A DNA stretch of 64,000 bases from Pinus tabuliformis (lineage: Eukaryota; Streptophyta; Pinopsida; Pinales; Pinaceae): positions 454,589,731 to 454,653,730 of the forward strand of contig CM062810.1 of NCBI GenBank assembly GCA_031772625.1. Reading direction: 5' to 3'. The notes beneath the pieces were generated by a model. The model was not told where the DNA came from, made no database searches, and was given only the letters and a program-made list of their open reading frames with translations. Of the stretch, positions 19,348-31,834 are shown piece by piece. Every line of letters begins with the position of its first letter. Position 1 is the stretch's first letter. Position numbers and translations under genes: made by a program.

Positions 19348-20490
19348 ATGGCTACACGCAGAAATGTTGGGAGCAACATCTTGTCCAAAGATGAATTTGA
19401 GAATCAGATCAAAGATTTCAAGAGTGATATGAGGCAGTTTCTTGCCATGCAACTGGATACCTTGCAGATCCAAAAGAAGCAAGAAGAAGCCAAGAGGGCT
19501 TTGGTCATTTTTTGTCCTAGGCGCACTAGAAAGCATCCTAGGAACGAATGTCCATTGTACTCCATAGAAGTGTGTTTTGTCTGTGAAGAATACCATCCTA
19601 CAGATCAGTGCCCTTCCTTACCCTGATTCAAAGCTGCATATCAGAGAGCCAAAGGAGCCACTGAATCACTCTGTTATATGAACCAAAGGAGGCCACATGA
19701 ACCTAGATCTTATCAGCAGGAAGTGCAAGGGACATCCGAGACCTATTATGACCCCTATCAAGCCACTTTCATGCCTTCTTGGGGTCCCCCTGCTCATCCT
19801 TCCTGGTCTACACCTCCTCCTTGGTCATATTCTCCTTGTTCCTTCATAGATCCATATTATGCCCAACCAGTTGCTCATTCATTTCACTCTTATGCTCAGC
19901 CACAGCCTCAATGGAATGCACCTTATCAGGAGTGGAGGCCCCAGTACAACTCTCATCCCGCTCATTTTCCTCCTCCACCTGCTCATCCACAACCATCACC
20001 TCCTCCTCCACCAAGGCAACCCCAAATGCCTACCCAACCACAATGTCATCCATCTCCATCTCAATTTCACATCTCCACTCAAATACCCGTACCTCCATTT
20101 CCAAAACCCTGCAATGGAGCAGCTCAACCCAATTGCAAAGCTGAGGCACAACATGTGCAAATGACTCCTTTTCAGCTCAATGATGTTCACCAAAGCTCAG
20201 GAAGGGTGTTGCAAAAGAGAGAATCTATTGACAACATTGAAGGACCAAAAGCAAAAGAAGATTCCAAAGAGGAGATCAAAGAACCATGGGCTGCACTTAA
20301 TGAAGAGAAGAGATCAGAATCAGAGATCGAGAGAGTTCCTTCATGGTTACCATCAAATCTTCCATGTATTCAAGAGAAAGATCAACAAAAAGAGGAAGAT
20401 CAGAAGGTCATGATAGAAGGTGACATGGAGAATGATCCAGATCAGCAAAAGAACCAAGGATATCAAAGCTATATTGAGATATGGTTTTAG
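19348..20490 (+). pseudogene. Shortened Gag-like ORF, unit 2
   Basis: Same 381-codon layout as unit 1, but broken at a different place: TGA at 19624-19626 (codon 93; unit 1 has AGA). The second Cys of the first knuckle is Arg (CPRRTRKH), so that knuckle is probably not functional. The Pro-rich part and the charged C-terminus are open from 19678 to 20490. Having different single lesions in the two units points to decay after duplication, from an undamaged parent. Confidence 0.85.
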
Positions 20491-20751
20491 AAGGTCACTA
20501 AGTTGCAGCAGTACTTTTCTCCTCAACTTCGTTTGATCCCTTCAAAGCCAGATCATTTGGTCTCTGAGATCTGGGTACCTGTCAAAGCATGCATTTCGAG
20601 CCTTCACATCATTTTGTCTCTAATCTCGATGTGCACATGGCTCCATTGGAAGTATTCTTATACCTGAAAATGATTTTGTTCTTCAAGTAGAGTAGGGTAG
20701 AAAAAAAAAAAGAAAAAAAAGAAAAAAAAAATGAAAAAAAGGAAAATAGAA

Positions 20752-20934
20752 ATCTAAGGTGAAAACCTCCTCGGAGGCGCCTTAGATTGGCTCATTGATT
20801 GAAAACCTCCATGAGGCAGTCAATGGGTTGAAAAAAAAAAGAGAAAAGAGAATAAGATCTTTGGGTGAAAACCTCCCTTGGAGGCGCCCAAGGCAGGCAA
20901 TTAGGGTGAAAACCTCCATGAGGCGCCCTAGTTG
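20752..20934 (+). other. Four-hairpin module, unit 2
   Basis: Same four hairpins as 13321-13507. The inner stem of hairpin 1 is perfect here (CCTCC tc GGAGG; unit 1 has a mismatch), and hairpin 4 has CCTC/GAGG where unit 1 has TATCC. Confidence 0.7.
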
Positions 20935-21493
20935 TTTTTCAAAAAAAAAAGAGAAAAAAGAAAAAGAAAAATAAATCTAATCTCCATTGAATAAGTTCAT
21001 GTTGCAGCAATGACATTGCAGGTTAAAGAAGGACGTTTCATGATAGGAGGAGCACTCAAATCAAGGTCAAAGGAATTTTCTTGCCTTCTACAGGAAGCTC
21101 TGTATTTCTACAGGAAACATCCTGTAGAACCTTTGGACGAGCCAAATCCAATTTCAAAAGTGAATCTGATGGTGGGAATCTGTTGATTAGGCCTACAAGC
21201 ACTTGTGTGTCCATCCCTTGCCTTCATCCATCATTTTTTCCACCTCCTTGTGCTTCTCATTGTGCTTCTACAGGAACTTCCTGTAGAAATTGTGGGAAAC
21301 TAGGCATGCATTTCAAAAAGTGGTTTGGCGAACATGGTAGCATCCTCAAGGGTTCATAAGTCCTCATGCAATCTTCCAACTCCTCCTCCATTATCTCCAT
21401 ACCTGCATCACAGCCAAAATTCATTTTGTCATACCATGCAAACACATGCAAAGTGCCTTGAAGCAAAAATCCATAGAGCAAAATTTGTTTTTG

Positions 21494-21905
21494 CCATAAC
21501 TTGAAAACCATGCATCCATTTGACAAACCATTTTATGGGGAATTGTACAAGGTTGGTGACAACATGCTTGAGCAGTTTCAGCCAATTCCGGTGCACGGTT
21601 TCCAAGAAATCAGCCTCCATCACCATCAACCATTTTTGTGTTTTCTCCATATCCGTGCATCCATTTTAAAACCTGTTTCATGGGGAGATGCACATGGGTG
21701 ATAGTAGCCTACTCCAGCAAGTTCAGGCGATTCTGAAGCACGGTTTCCGCGACATCAAGCTCTGAAATCTTCAGCCATTTTCCATTTTTCTCAAAATTCG
21801 TGCATCCATTGATCACGATTTTTCTATGGGAGATGCATAATGATGATAGGAACATGCTCACCGAGTTTCAGATCAATCCGCTTCACCGTTTGGGAGAAAT
21901 GGCAA
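21494..21905 (+). repeat. Three ~145-bp tandem repeats, unit 2
   Basis: Counterpart of 14061-14475, aligned on GCATCC near 21512, 21657 and 21804. Confidence 0.8.
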
Positions 21906-23229
21906 AAACAAGTTCTGGTCCTGTGAAAATTCAATGGCAGCAGTTTGAGGGTGCAGATCTGAGCGTGGAAATGAACTCTTGTTGCATGCATCTGACTAGA
22001 GGACACCTAAACAAGGAAACCAGCCATGAATCAGCAACCAAGCCATCATGCAACCATAAAATCAAATGCATGCAGCAATGACAGCCCACAACAGCTCACG
22101 ACAACCATTCAACTTCGAGGTATGTGACTGATCTCATTCTTCTATTGCATACATTTAATTTGAAAACTGCATGAATTGATGGGATGGTGGAATTAAGCCT
22201 CGAATGGAATAATTTTAACCCGACATCCAGTTCTCTAGCACTCCTGAAAAATCACGTAACATGCGTGGATGAGATTCACGTGGAAGTTGAAAAATACCGG
22301 CAATGGTAGATGTGTTGAACTCTAGTGAACATGGCATCAGTTGATTAACAAATAGAAGGGGACTACAGTTCATAATTACACTGCAGTGGAGACAACAGTT
22401 GCATGGGCCAGCACATGTTTTGGCCACCTCACTCAACCAAAAATCACGCAGAAATCTGAGCGCTCAGCTGAAACTCATGAACTGCTGGTCATCTACACTT
22501 GCCACATCGTCAATTGAAGTTTCCACAATATATTAACTTTTCATCCTCCACCAATCTTTCTCGGCCATTTTTTAGAACCCTTCGGCTTATCGGCATTCTA
22601 CAGGGAGCACTGTTTCGTTCTACAGGAAACGAGAGCCGCCTACAGGAAGGCGTCTACAGGAAAGGCAGAGAACAGCTCTGCAGGACGAAAACCTGAGATT
22701 TTTGTCCAAATTCAAGCTTGAAATGAGGTAGGCTTGGGTAAATCTATCTGCATATGACTTATTTGAATGATTAAAAACACAGCAGTGGATTGAAAAAGAG
22801 TCAAGTTTGAAATTATGCATGCACATTTTCCCTGAGTTCTACACAGTTCTCTGTTTCCTTCTCTGCACTCAAAGTTTGTCGCCTTCTTTCTCAAATTCCA
22901 CTGTAAAGAAAATATATGCAACCATAGAAACCAGCCTGTGTGAAAAGAAATGAATTTGCATATCTGCCTACTCTCTGAAAAGAACCTGTGTTATTTATCC
23001 ATTGTTCTGTCAAAAAAATTTGTTTTTTTCAAAAAGCAGAGAGTCAATTTCGGGATAAAAGCAGTTTAAAACAAAGGGAAATATTGCAAGGTAATCTCGT
23101 AAGGAGAAGCACATGGGAAATTCCTTATTTGGTTTTAGAAAAAGATGACAATTCAGCTATCCCTCTGTTTTCAGTTCTACCTACTTCCTCACCTGAGTAT
23201 TTTATTTAGAAAAAAACACTCAACACCAC

Positions 23230-23986
23230 ATGGAGGACAAGCTAAAGGAATTAAGAGAACAATTGGCCATGGTGAGACACATTGGAAGCATTAAAAAAAT
23301 CCCAGCTACAGGAGGAAAATGCACTGCTGAAAAAACAGTTAGAGCAACACGAAGGCATAGAGGTTTCTACAAGAAGTGAAGGGAAAGAACAACAAAAAGA
23401 TAAATCCCCTGAAATGTTGGCAAGGGAGGCAACAGCTGTGCATGCTGCATTAAGCACACCTACAAAACAAAAAGGAAAAAAGAAAAAGGCAGGCATCCAT
23501 GTATTTTAAGGCCAAGAAAAGCATAAGAATTCAAACAAGCAGAATAGGAGGAGCAGTGGAAGGACATGGAAAAGAAACACAAGACAGACCACCACAGAAG
23601 GAACAAGAAGAATGAGTGAAATGCCAAGCTGCTGAGGCCAAAACTATGGGAGGAATGAAGGCACAAACACCAAGGGAGAAATGGTTTCAAACACGGGTAG
23701 AGAGGACTAAAAATGTCAAAACAAGTAGGGACACACCCAAGGCAACCACAACACAGTCAAGGAGAAGGCACCCTCAGCCAAGCAGGCCAAAACAATGAAG
23801 ACTATTTCTACAGGAAGATAGAAAATAGCCACTACAAGACTTTCTACAGGAAGTTTGGAAAAAGGGCAGCAAAAGGTGAAATCGGCCGAGATTTTAGCTA
23901 AGGAGGTAGCACCTGTGTTGGCCACCCTAAGAACATCCATCCCCTCTATGAACACTCATTCTTTTCAGGGTTCGGACACAATTTAG
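23230..23986 (+). pseudogene. Fragments of the extra ORF, unit 2
   Basis: As at 15797-16553. Here the coiled-coil part is open longer: 23282-23509 reads ALKKSQLQEENALLKKQLEQ and continues to KGKKKKAG. The second divergent copy of the middle piece lies at about 23833-23948. Confidence 0.65.
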
Positions 23987-24384
23987 TCATGGTTCAACTT
24001 TCTACAGGAAGTTCTGTATTTTTACCAGAAACATCCTGTAGAAGCCTTTGGGTAGGCTAGAATCAACTATGGAGAGGGATTTGAAGATTGAAGACTCTTG
24101 AGGAGACATGCAACCACTCTTTTCTTCCATCCTCCACTGGTTTCATCTCCTTTCGTCACCATTACTGCCATCAGATTGAATATACTTGCACACTCATACC
24201 AAGGCTGAGAATTCACTAGGAAAAGGAACAGGTAGTGGGAAGAAGCAAAGAAGCATGGTTTCATGACAGAGAAGAGGACATCACTTCAGAAGCTTGGCAT
24301 CACAGGGAAGCCACCAAGGCCATCAAGGATGAGGAGAGAGATTGGTTGCTCAGAGGATGAGCAACACTTTCAGTAGGGGGGTGA

Positions 24385-26177
24385 TGATGAGCCCCAAAAA
24401 TGTGCAATTATTTGGGCTCATTCAACCTCCTAATTTGGCTTAGTCCACCGTTCTCATTTGTTTATTGCATGTTTTTGATTATTTTTATGTTAATAGAGTG
24501 AATTTGGTTAGTCATTATGCCAACAAGTCTAATGGGTGCTTTGTGTAGCCTTTTTGGTCAACTTGGAGACAAAATTGACGGTCTTAATGAGCACTTGGCA
24601 GCCAAATTCGTGGGAGAAAAAGCTAGAGGATTTGTAGGAAGGTGTCCCCCTCATTTATGGGCCCTTACCTCGAATTCTCCACCATCAGCTCGGAGTTCAA
24701 AGGCCACCAAATCAATGAGCACAAGGGCAGCCAAGCAAGTCAAGTAGGACTGCTGTTAACTACAAGTCTTGGGCAGCCAAGTCCCTAAATTTTAGGAGGA
24801 CTGTTGGGTCCTCAAATTGTATAAATAAGAAGGTTTAGGGCCTCATTTTGGTTAGCTAGTGGGTAGTCATTTTTGTAGCTAGTAGTTAGTCATTTTTGGG
24901 ATTAGCTAGTTAGTCAATTTGGTTAGCCAATTAGTCTTTTTGTAAGCCAGTTTTGACATGATGTTAGACTCATGATTATTTAATAAAGGCAGGCAACTTT
25001 GGATTCAATCCTGAGTTTTTAAGGGAGCTATAGCTCTCAGGTTAGGGCCCAACCTGAGAGCAATAGACCTCCTCTTCCTTGTATCGTTACTTATTTCCTT
25101 GCAGCACTTTATTTCCTTTGTTTTGACATGCATTTAGAATTTCAAGTTTGCTGATTTGATTTGTTTTGTGTGATTGAAGTAGGATTAGCTTATGGTTTAC
25201 GTGCTTTTAGTTGTTTAGATTAGAGGAGGAGGATTTTAATTCATTAGAGTCAAGAAGAGGTTGATAGTGCACTCGCTGCCATCTCTGTTTAGAGATTGGG
25301 GGTGTGGGCTATACCAACCACCAAAAAAACGCAGTCTTATGCTTTCATGCAAGCTGCCACATAGTTATTTTAATTATAGATCCATGCATGCACTCTTTCT
25401 CCACTTTAGTTCTCTGTTCTTGAGCCATCACAATCCTCATTTCCATCCTACCTATTCACCCATACACTTCCTCCACTCCTCCATCACCCAAAACTCCAAC
25501 CACAGACCTTCCTGTAGAAATCCCAAGACTTCCTGTAGGATCCCCTGCAGACATCCTATAGAAGCCTGCAAACTCGGTTGCTGAGCATATGAACGTGTGG
25601 AACTTCTGTGGGATGATGTCAGAGATCCCCTGGAACCTCTCCTAGCCCTCTTGACCTTTCCCAAGCTTTCTGTCCCTTCAAACTACCCCTGCACAGCCAA
25701 ACCCTAATAAGAAACAAAACCATAATCACTCCATCCACTTAAGCAAAAATACAAAAACAATGTTCTTTTCAATGAAAGTAGTTTGAGTTCATGCATTTCA
25801 CATCACTAGAAGTAATGGCATCATTTTTAGACATTTGCACTCTCACTATTGCATCATAGAGGTTAAACTAGTCAGATTAGGGTTTACTAGGGTTTCCATG
25901 TTTTGGTTGGCTTTCAGTTCATTTTTGCAAAATAGATTAATTTCCTTTAAGGTAGCCTTTGTCCATCATTTAGCAAGCTTCTTCTGAGATCATATAGAAG
26001 TTGGCTTGAGCCCTAGCGGACTTGTGCCAGCTGACCAAGTGACAACTGCGATAAGAGCTAGTACTTGTGCATACAACACCGTCGCTTCCAAGTTTGTACG
26101 AACTACCAGGTTGATAAAATTAGAGATAGGAAGCTCCAAGAGTTGTAGCATTATTGCTACAATACTGGAGCCCACCA
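24385..26177 (+). repeat. LTR3 of the array (1793 bp)
   Basis: Terminal LTR, ending GCCCACCA at the right target duplication. TATA box 24820-24828, AATAAA 24982-24987, hairpin 25033-25061. Confidence 0.93.
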
Positions 26178-26182
26178 CAAAA
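26178..26182. other. Target-site duplication CAAAA (right)
   Basis: Matches 9499-9503. It is followed at once by the minisatellite family seen left of the array. Confidence 0.85.
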
Positions 26183-26480
26183 CGTGGTGCAAAGAGGATG
26201 CAAAATTTGATTTAAAACAGGATGCAAAAGATGACGAGTTGAGAAGCAAAAAGTGGATGCAACAAAGGATGCATAAGTAGTTGAAACAAAATTATGGGTC
26301 AAACTTGATGCAAAACATGGTTCAAAAGATGGAACAAAAATTGGCATAAAACCTGGTGTAAAAGATAGAGAAAAACCTGTTACAACAGTTGGCACTAAAC
26401 TTGGTGTAAAACTTGGTGCAAAACTAGGTTCAAATTTTGCGTCAAGTTTGCCACCATATTTGATAAATGGACACAAGTAG
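26183..26480. repeat. Minisatellite, right part
   Basis: Imperfect GGATGCAAAA / TTGGTGTAAAAC units of the same type as 8723-9498. Open frames here are repeat by-products. Confidence 0.8.
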
Positions 26481-28165
26481 CACCAAAAATGGGCTCTAGA
26501 CGGAAAAAAAAAAGAAAAGCAAAAAGGGACATTAACCACACAGTTTTGTAGTTTATTCTTAACTATAAATATAATGAATTGTTGTCAAATTTTTCTTTGG
26601 TTAATAAAAATGTCGCACATCAAATAGGAAAATCATATGTTGCAACTTATAATGATGTTGAGGATCAGTGACTCAAACTCTAAGTTTAAACTCTAAATTT
26701 TTTCAATTGGATCTAACTTAAGTGGTTAGGTGACAGTAATGTGATCCCAAGTTAAGTCTCCTAGATTGACATGTTTAGCCTCTAAAATATAGACACTATG
26801 AATATACTCTATATACTATATGTTCTCCCATAAACTATAAAAAACTATTTCTATAAACATTCTTTTGCAACATCTAATAAACTTACTAATTAAATAATAT
26901 CATCCATACCAGTAACCCACTAAAAAATAATAACATTCCAATAACCCACTAAATGAATGCTAAAAATATATAAATTTATACTCTATCAAAGTATCCCTTG
27001 ATATTTATCGTTTGACCTAACATATATATTTCTTTAGTTAAAACAAATACAAGAGTGTTAGCATTAAATGTGTATGTGGTCCATGCCAATGACCCACTCG
27101 ATAAGTCTATATTTCTATTCCTCCAACTGTAATTAATAATATTTATTTAAATCACTTCAAATTTGAAAACGATCTAGAAAAATTAATAACTATACAAGTA
27201 ATGATGGTCAACTAACCTTTTGCGTATTGGCATTTCAGATCGTTATTGGCATTTCAGATTTGCAAACTGGACATTTTCAATCTGCAAATTGGACAGGTAT
27301 CGCCAAATTCACGTGGTAACAAGTTGACAATTTTGTGAGACTCTTATTAGCTACCTTATATATTTACTTTGACTTACGGGAATAAAATGGGTTATGAAAC
27401 TATGGCATTCCCTATTCTAATGATCTTGTCTTTTCTGATTCTTGGATAATTAATTTTTATTAAGAAAAATCAACACATGATGTATGAAGAGAACCAAAAT
27501 GAAAATGAATTTTCAAAACTTGAAATGGATTTTAATGTTGCAATAAATAGTTACTTGTCCATAGGAGAATCCCAACTTGATGGAAACAAAAAATTACTCT
27601 TGTTATTCAATTGCGTAACACAGTAGTTGACTTGCCTCCAAATTAGACATAAATTAAGGCTTGTCTAACCATCATTCAACACATTAAACCTCTCTTTTTT
27701 CATTAGATAAGGTATTTTTAACTTTAATATGTTCATTAGGAAGGTTTATGGATCATTGCATATTTGTGGCTAATATTATTTAGTTTTGTGGAATATTGTG
27801 AAAATATTGAGCAGATTATGGAGATTTTGGAGGAGGAGATAATCTAGGGACTTTCTACCTACTATAGGAGGATCAATATTGGATAATAAATCAGCAAGAT
27901 ATTCTAAAATTATTGCACAAATTCTGGAGTTCTCGAGATTGAGAAAATCTAGGAATGTGTTCTGTGTCCTTCATAAGAATCTGATTTGCTTGGGCTTGGC
28001 TATTCCTAGAAGGATTCAATTTCATTAAATTCTCTCCATTACATCATGAAAGTGAAGGAATGATAAAATGTATGTTGCACACTTAGTGTTGATACTTCTG
28101 GTTGATAATTAATGTTGGTAGCATTGTGAGTTGCAAAATTATTGTTGAAATGCTAAGGCTCATCA
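26481..28165. other. AT-rich sequence, right end is an LTR end
   Basis: No coding homology recognised. The last ~70 bases (TTGGTAGCATTGTGAG...GGCTCATCA) match the LTR ends at 40290-40362 and, more distantly, 11230-11296. This is therefore the 3' end of an Athila-like LTR. Its left edge could not be found by eye. Between 27230 and 27300 a short duplicated phrase (CGTATTGGCATTTCAGAT / CGTTATTGGCATTTCAGAT) occurs. Confidence 0.55.
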
Positions 28166-28170
28166 CATTT

Positions 28171-28188
28171 TGGCATCATTTTCACGGA
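28171..28188 (+). other. Degenerate tRNA-Asp PBS
   Basis: TGGCATCATTTTCACGGA, five bases after CTCATCA. It matches the unit 2 PBS at about 12 of 18 positions. Position relative to the LTR end supports the call. Confidence 0.55.
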
Positions 28189-28446
28189 TGTGTCAAAGTA
28201 TGCATTTTTTTTCTTATATAGTTGATTCATTTCTTTTTCTTTCTTAAAAAACAAGAAAAAAATGGATTTGGCATATTTCATTTCAAAAATAGAAAATTGC
28301 ATTGCATTAGCATTTTCATTCAAAAAAAAAAAAAAAAAACTTCTCCAACACCAACCCACTTCATTTTATCACGCGGTGTAGTAAGAGCCACATCACCATC
28401 CACTTTCCAAGTAGAATAAGAGTAGGTGGAATATAAGGTAGAAGAA

Positions 28447-30065
28447 ATGGATGGACATGATGACAATGAAGGAGATTCTCTTGGATTTTTCATTCAAGAT
28501 GCTAATGTCAATTCGCATATGAAGAACACCCCTCCATCTTTCCTTACCAAATTCCAAGGTATGAGGTGAGAGGATCCGGAAACCTTTCTCTTCAGATTTT
28601 AAATCCTTGGTAGATCTTATGGTTAGTTATTGAACACTCAAAAATAGATATTTTTTCCAGCAACATTCAAGGATAGAAGTCATAAATGGTTCATGATTTT
28701 AGGGACTAATTCAATAAGGTCATGGAATGATATGAAAAAGATATTTCTAGAAAAATATAAAGATCATGATATTAAAGAATAAATCTTTAGAATAAATAAA
28801 AAATAATATGAGAGTCTTGAGCATAGATAGGTTCATGTAAAATGTTAAGAGGGAAAAATTACATAATTTAGGATCTAACTCACTAAAAAATCTCTTACTT
28901 AGAAAAATTATGAATGTCAAGTGGATTGATCTCCTTGATCTCATGAGTAAAGGTGATGTATCTCTATTATCATTTGAAGAAATTTGTGAAATATGCAAAC
29001 ACATATCAAGACTAAGGGAAAGAATATGTAAATTAGCATCAAGATCAGTAAGCTAAGCTAACGTTGGAAATTTGTTTAATGACTTTAAAACATAAATTCT
29101 TAGCAATCCAATTGAACAAGTAGAAATGATAATAATGAAAGATGAGGAAAAATAAGATGTTGATATCTGTGTTGTCAATGTAGAATCACATGTTGTTAAA
29201 TTTTGCCCATCATTTCCAAGATTAAAGGAATTTTATCAAGAGGATAGTGGAGCAAGTGAATCACCAAAGAAGCTATGTTATGTAAATCCAATAGGACCAT
29301 GGTTGTCTTGTCAACCTAGTATGATGCAGGAATCTAATTCACAATTTCAAGGTTATGCACATCCATCTCAAAGTACTTGGAACACACCCTTTCCTTGGAA
29401 ACCTTGGCCATCACAACCCCAAAAGAAATCTTCTCAACAATGTTCGAAAGAACCTTATGGGAGAAATCCACAACATCCTCAATATTTTCCTCAGTATCCT
29501 CTATATCCAACTCCATGTTATCCCTACCATCTACCTCCACCATAACCATGACCCAAACCAAATCCATCTCAAACATCCAATCCCACACAACTACATGTAC
29601 GAAATTTCCATACCCACACAATGAAGTAGCTCAACCCCCTTAGAATGTTGAGGCACAACATTTCCAAATGTATTCTCTTGATCTCAATGGTATTCATCTT
29701 AGCTCATGAAGAGAATTTCAAAAAAGAGATTCTCTTGATGCCATTGAAGGAAAACATGCAAAAGAAGAAGATTCAAATGAGAAGAGAAAATAATCATATG
29801 TTGTACTTGATGAAGAGTAGACATCACAATCAGCATCATATGGACAATATTGAGGGCAATCAAAATCATAATCAGAATCCATAAACATATGAACACATTG
29901 AGGAAGTTACATCATGTTCACCATTAGATCCTCTATGTGTTCAAGATAATAATGAGTAAAAAGAAGAATATTTCAATTAAATTCATGGAAGAAGAAAACC
30001 TCGAAGATCATCCAATTCAGCATGTGGATGAGGGGAATCACAACTATATTGAAATATGGTTCTAA
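28447..30065 (+). pseudogene. Athila-like Gag, decayed
   Basis: Begins MDGHDDNEGDSLG and matches the 40.8-kb gag at KNTPPSFLTKFQG (KNISPSSLPHFHG there). Capsid-like pieces follow (KWFMILGTNSIRSWNDMKK; FLEKYKDHDIKE). Near 29200-29290 it reads FCPSFPRLKEFYQED and LCYVNPIGPW, matching the post-knuckle part of the array Gag. The Pro-rich part (29303-29545) and the C-terminal YIEIWF before the final stop are also shared. Many stops and frameshifts are present, and the knuckle Cys residues are largely lost. Confidence 0.75.
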
Positions 30066-30316
30066 AAAAATGTTATGTTGCAGAAACAAACTCTTATTCA
30101 ACAAATTTGTATCTCATCTTAGTCAAACCATTTGGTATCTCACATTCAGGACATGTTGAAGCATATGTTTTGAGCCTACACATGATTTCATTTGTCATAA
30201 TGTTATGCAAATTCATCCATTGGAAGTATTCCTACACTTAAAAATGATTTTATTTTTTCAAGTAGTGTAGCATAGAAAAAGAATAAAAAATGAAAAATAA
30301 GAGAAAAAATAAAATA

Positions 30317-30487
30317 TCAGGTGAAAGCCTTCTTTGAGGCACCTGAGATTGGCTCATTGATTGAAAATTTCCATGATGTAGTCAAGGGGTTGGAAAGAAG
30401 AGAGAAAAGAGAAATATAAAATATCCTAGGTGAAAACCTTCTTTAGGGTGCCTTGGTAGACCTACTAGCTGAAAACCTCATTGAGGA
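30317..30487 (+). other. Four-hairpin module, gag-only element
   Basis: Hairpin 1 has TCAGGTG (30317-30323) pairing with CACCTGA (30340-30346), different from the array arms but fully paired. Hairpins 2-4 are recognisable (TGAAAA, CCTT...AGG, CCTC...GAGG) but partly decayed. Confidence 0.6.
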
Positions 30488-30490
30488 AAA

Positions 30491-31834
30491 TGATGAACCT
30501 CATCATTGGGTAACTATATGGACCTTAATACACCTCCAAGCTTACTAAAATCAACTCTTCTCATAATTACTTACATGTTTTAATTGTATTTTTCCTAATG
30601 AGATGAGTAAAAGTAAGATGTTATACCTAGTGGTCTAATCTGCATTGATTGGAGGTTTTTGGGAGAAAATCATGGCAATTTTGGATAATTAAGGTGCAAG
30701 AACTTGAATGAGACAAGAAGGAGAGATTATAGGAGATGGGTCTTCCTCATTAAATCCTCACTGATTCGAATATCCCTTAATCAAATCACACTAGCTCAGA
30801 GTTGCAAGTAGTTGATTCATGGAGATCATTGGCAGCCAAGCCAATTCATCTTGAGTTTGCGAGCCAAACATCCCAAGATTTAAGGAAGTCGTTGAAGACT
30901 TCAATTGTATAAATAAGGAGGCCTAGAGCCTCATTGGGATTTTCATTCTTTATGTAAGAGCACTAAGTTTTTTCTAGTAAAAGGATTATGGCAAAACACT
31001 GTTATGTATTTTTTGATATGATAATGAGAATGAACATTTCCATGATCCAGCACTGAGTTGACTCAGAGGGCTGAAGCTCTCAGCTTAGGGCCCAACCCTA
31101 GCAGCAGAGGTTCCTCTTATTGTACTTGTACGCTTAGTTTATTTCATAGATTAATTGTTGAGTTGATTTTGGCATTGTTTCATTGCAAGTAGTGGTTAAT
31201 TTGATTAACTTGCTTTCATTTGTGCATACCTTTAGAAGTAGCTTTAGAGAGATACAGGAATACCAAAAATGTTGACATTAGGTGGATTTGGCCTCACTCC
31301 TCCCTTCAGGGACCTTGGTTTCAGGAAAAACTCCTATTCAGCCCCAAAAAGACAAAATTATTATTTCTTATAGAATTAAGGTTTTTCTACTACTTAGGAA
31401 AGTGTATTTGTAGTTTTCAAGAATAGGTTTCAGTTTATCTCTGCTATCTGCAGCTTTGTATTAGATCTGATGGTGTTTCACAAAATTCTGCAAGTATTTC
31501 CATGCATGAACTACACAATTAAATAATGGGATTATGTTTTCTTATGTTGATTGTAAATATTTCTTGTTTGACATTATTCATGGGTAAATGCGAGTGATAT
31601 GTGTATTGCAATAGTTTGAATAGTGCAGCAATACCTCACGTGAGTAGCCCCAAACTAACCTCATCCATCGATGATCACCAAAAGCTACTAATTCCATCAA
31701 CCAATTTATCATTCCATAAGAACAACTTTCCATGTTTTTTGAGCAAAGCCAACCATCTCACAAACTTTGGTTTGAGTTATGAGGAAGTCCTAGACACTCC
31801 CTTGCCTTATTTCTTCCATCATTCACCTTCCTAT
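30491..31834 (+). repeat. Athila-like LTR, left part (interrupted)
   Basis: Starts TGATGAACCTCATC after GAGGAAAA. TATAAATAA at 30908-30916 sits in a context like the array LTR (CAATTGTATAAATAAGGAGGC). A hairpin region like GCTCTCAGCTTAGGGCCC follows at about 31076. Homology fades after about 31200 and resumes beyond the Ogre-like insertion at 39619-40362. I infer one LTR (~2.09 kb) split by that insertion, serving as 3' LTR of the gag-only element and 5' LTR of the gag-pol element. Confidence 0.6.

Larger units (their letters stand above)
18742..24384 (+). mobile_element. Internal region of array unit 2
   Basis: Colinear with unit 1. It has the intact tRNA-Asp PBS, Gag-like ORF, hairpins (20752-20934), 145-bp repeats, extra-ORF fragments and purine tract. 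Noncoding sequence at 21910-23225 again shows only motif repeats. Independent point changes show that units 1 and 2 have diverged since they separated. Confidence 0.85.
9504..26177 (+). mobile_element. Three-LTR tandem array of a non-autonomous Athila-like retrotransposon
   Basis: Structure: LTR1 9504-11296, internal 1 11297-16951, LTR2 16952-18741, internal 2 18742-24384, LTR3 24385-26177. Both internal regions have a tRNA-Asp-type PBS at the left and a purine tract at the right. Only the outermost ends carry the target duplication CAAAA, so the locus behaves as one integration with an extra internal-LTR period. Each unit encodes a shortened Gag-like protein and fragments of an extra ORF but no protease, RT, RNase H or integrase, so the family is non-autonomous (comparable to the described TR-GAG/LARD class). 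The units are nearly colinear (internal 5655 versus 5643 bp). Confidence 0.92.
28166..30490 (+). mobile_element. Internal region of a gag-only Athila-like element
   Basis: LTR end, degenerate PBS (28171-28188), gag pseudogene, hairpin module (30317-30487), then directly a new LTR at 30491. There is no pol and no extra ORF. At 2.3 kb it is shorter than the array units, but unlike them it keeps the N-terminal gag segment. Confidence 0.7.

Noticed and set aside
28153-28419. ORFs on both strands around 28150-28420
   Set aside because: They are driven by A-rich and T-rich tracts in the leader of the gag-only element; no homology.
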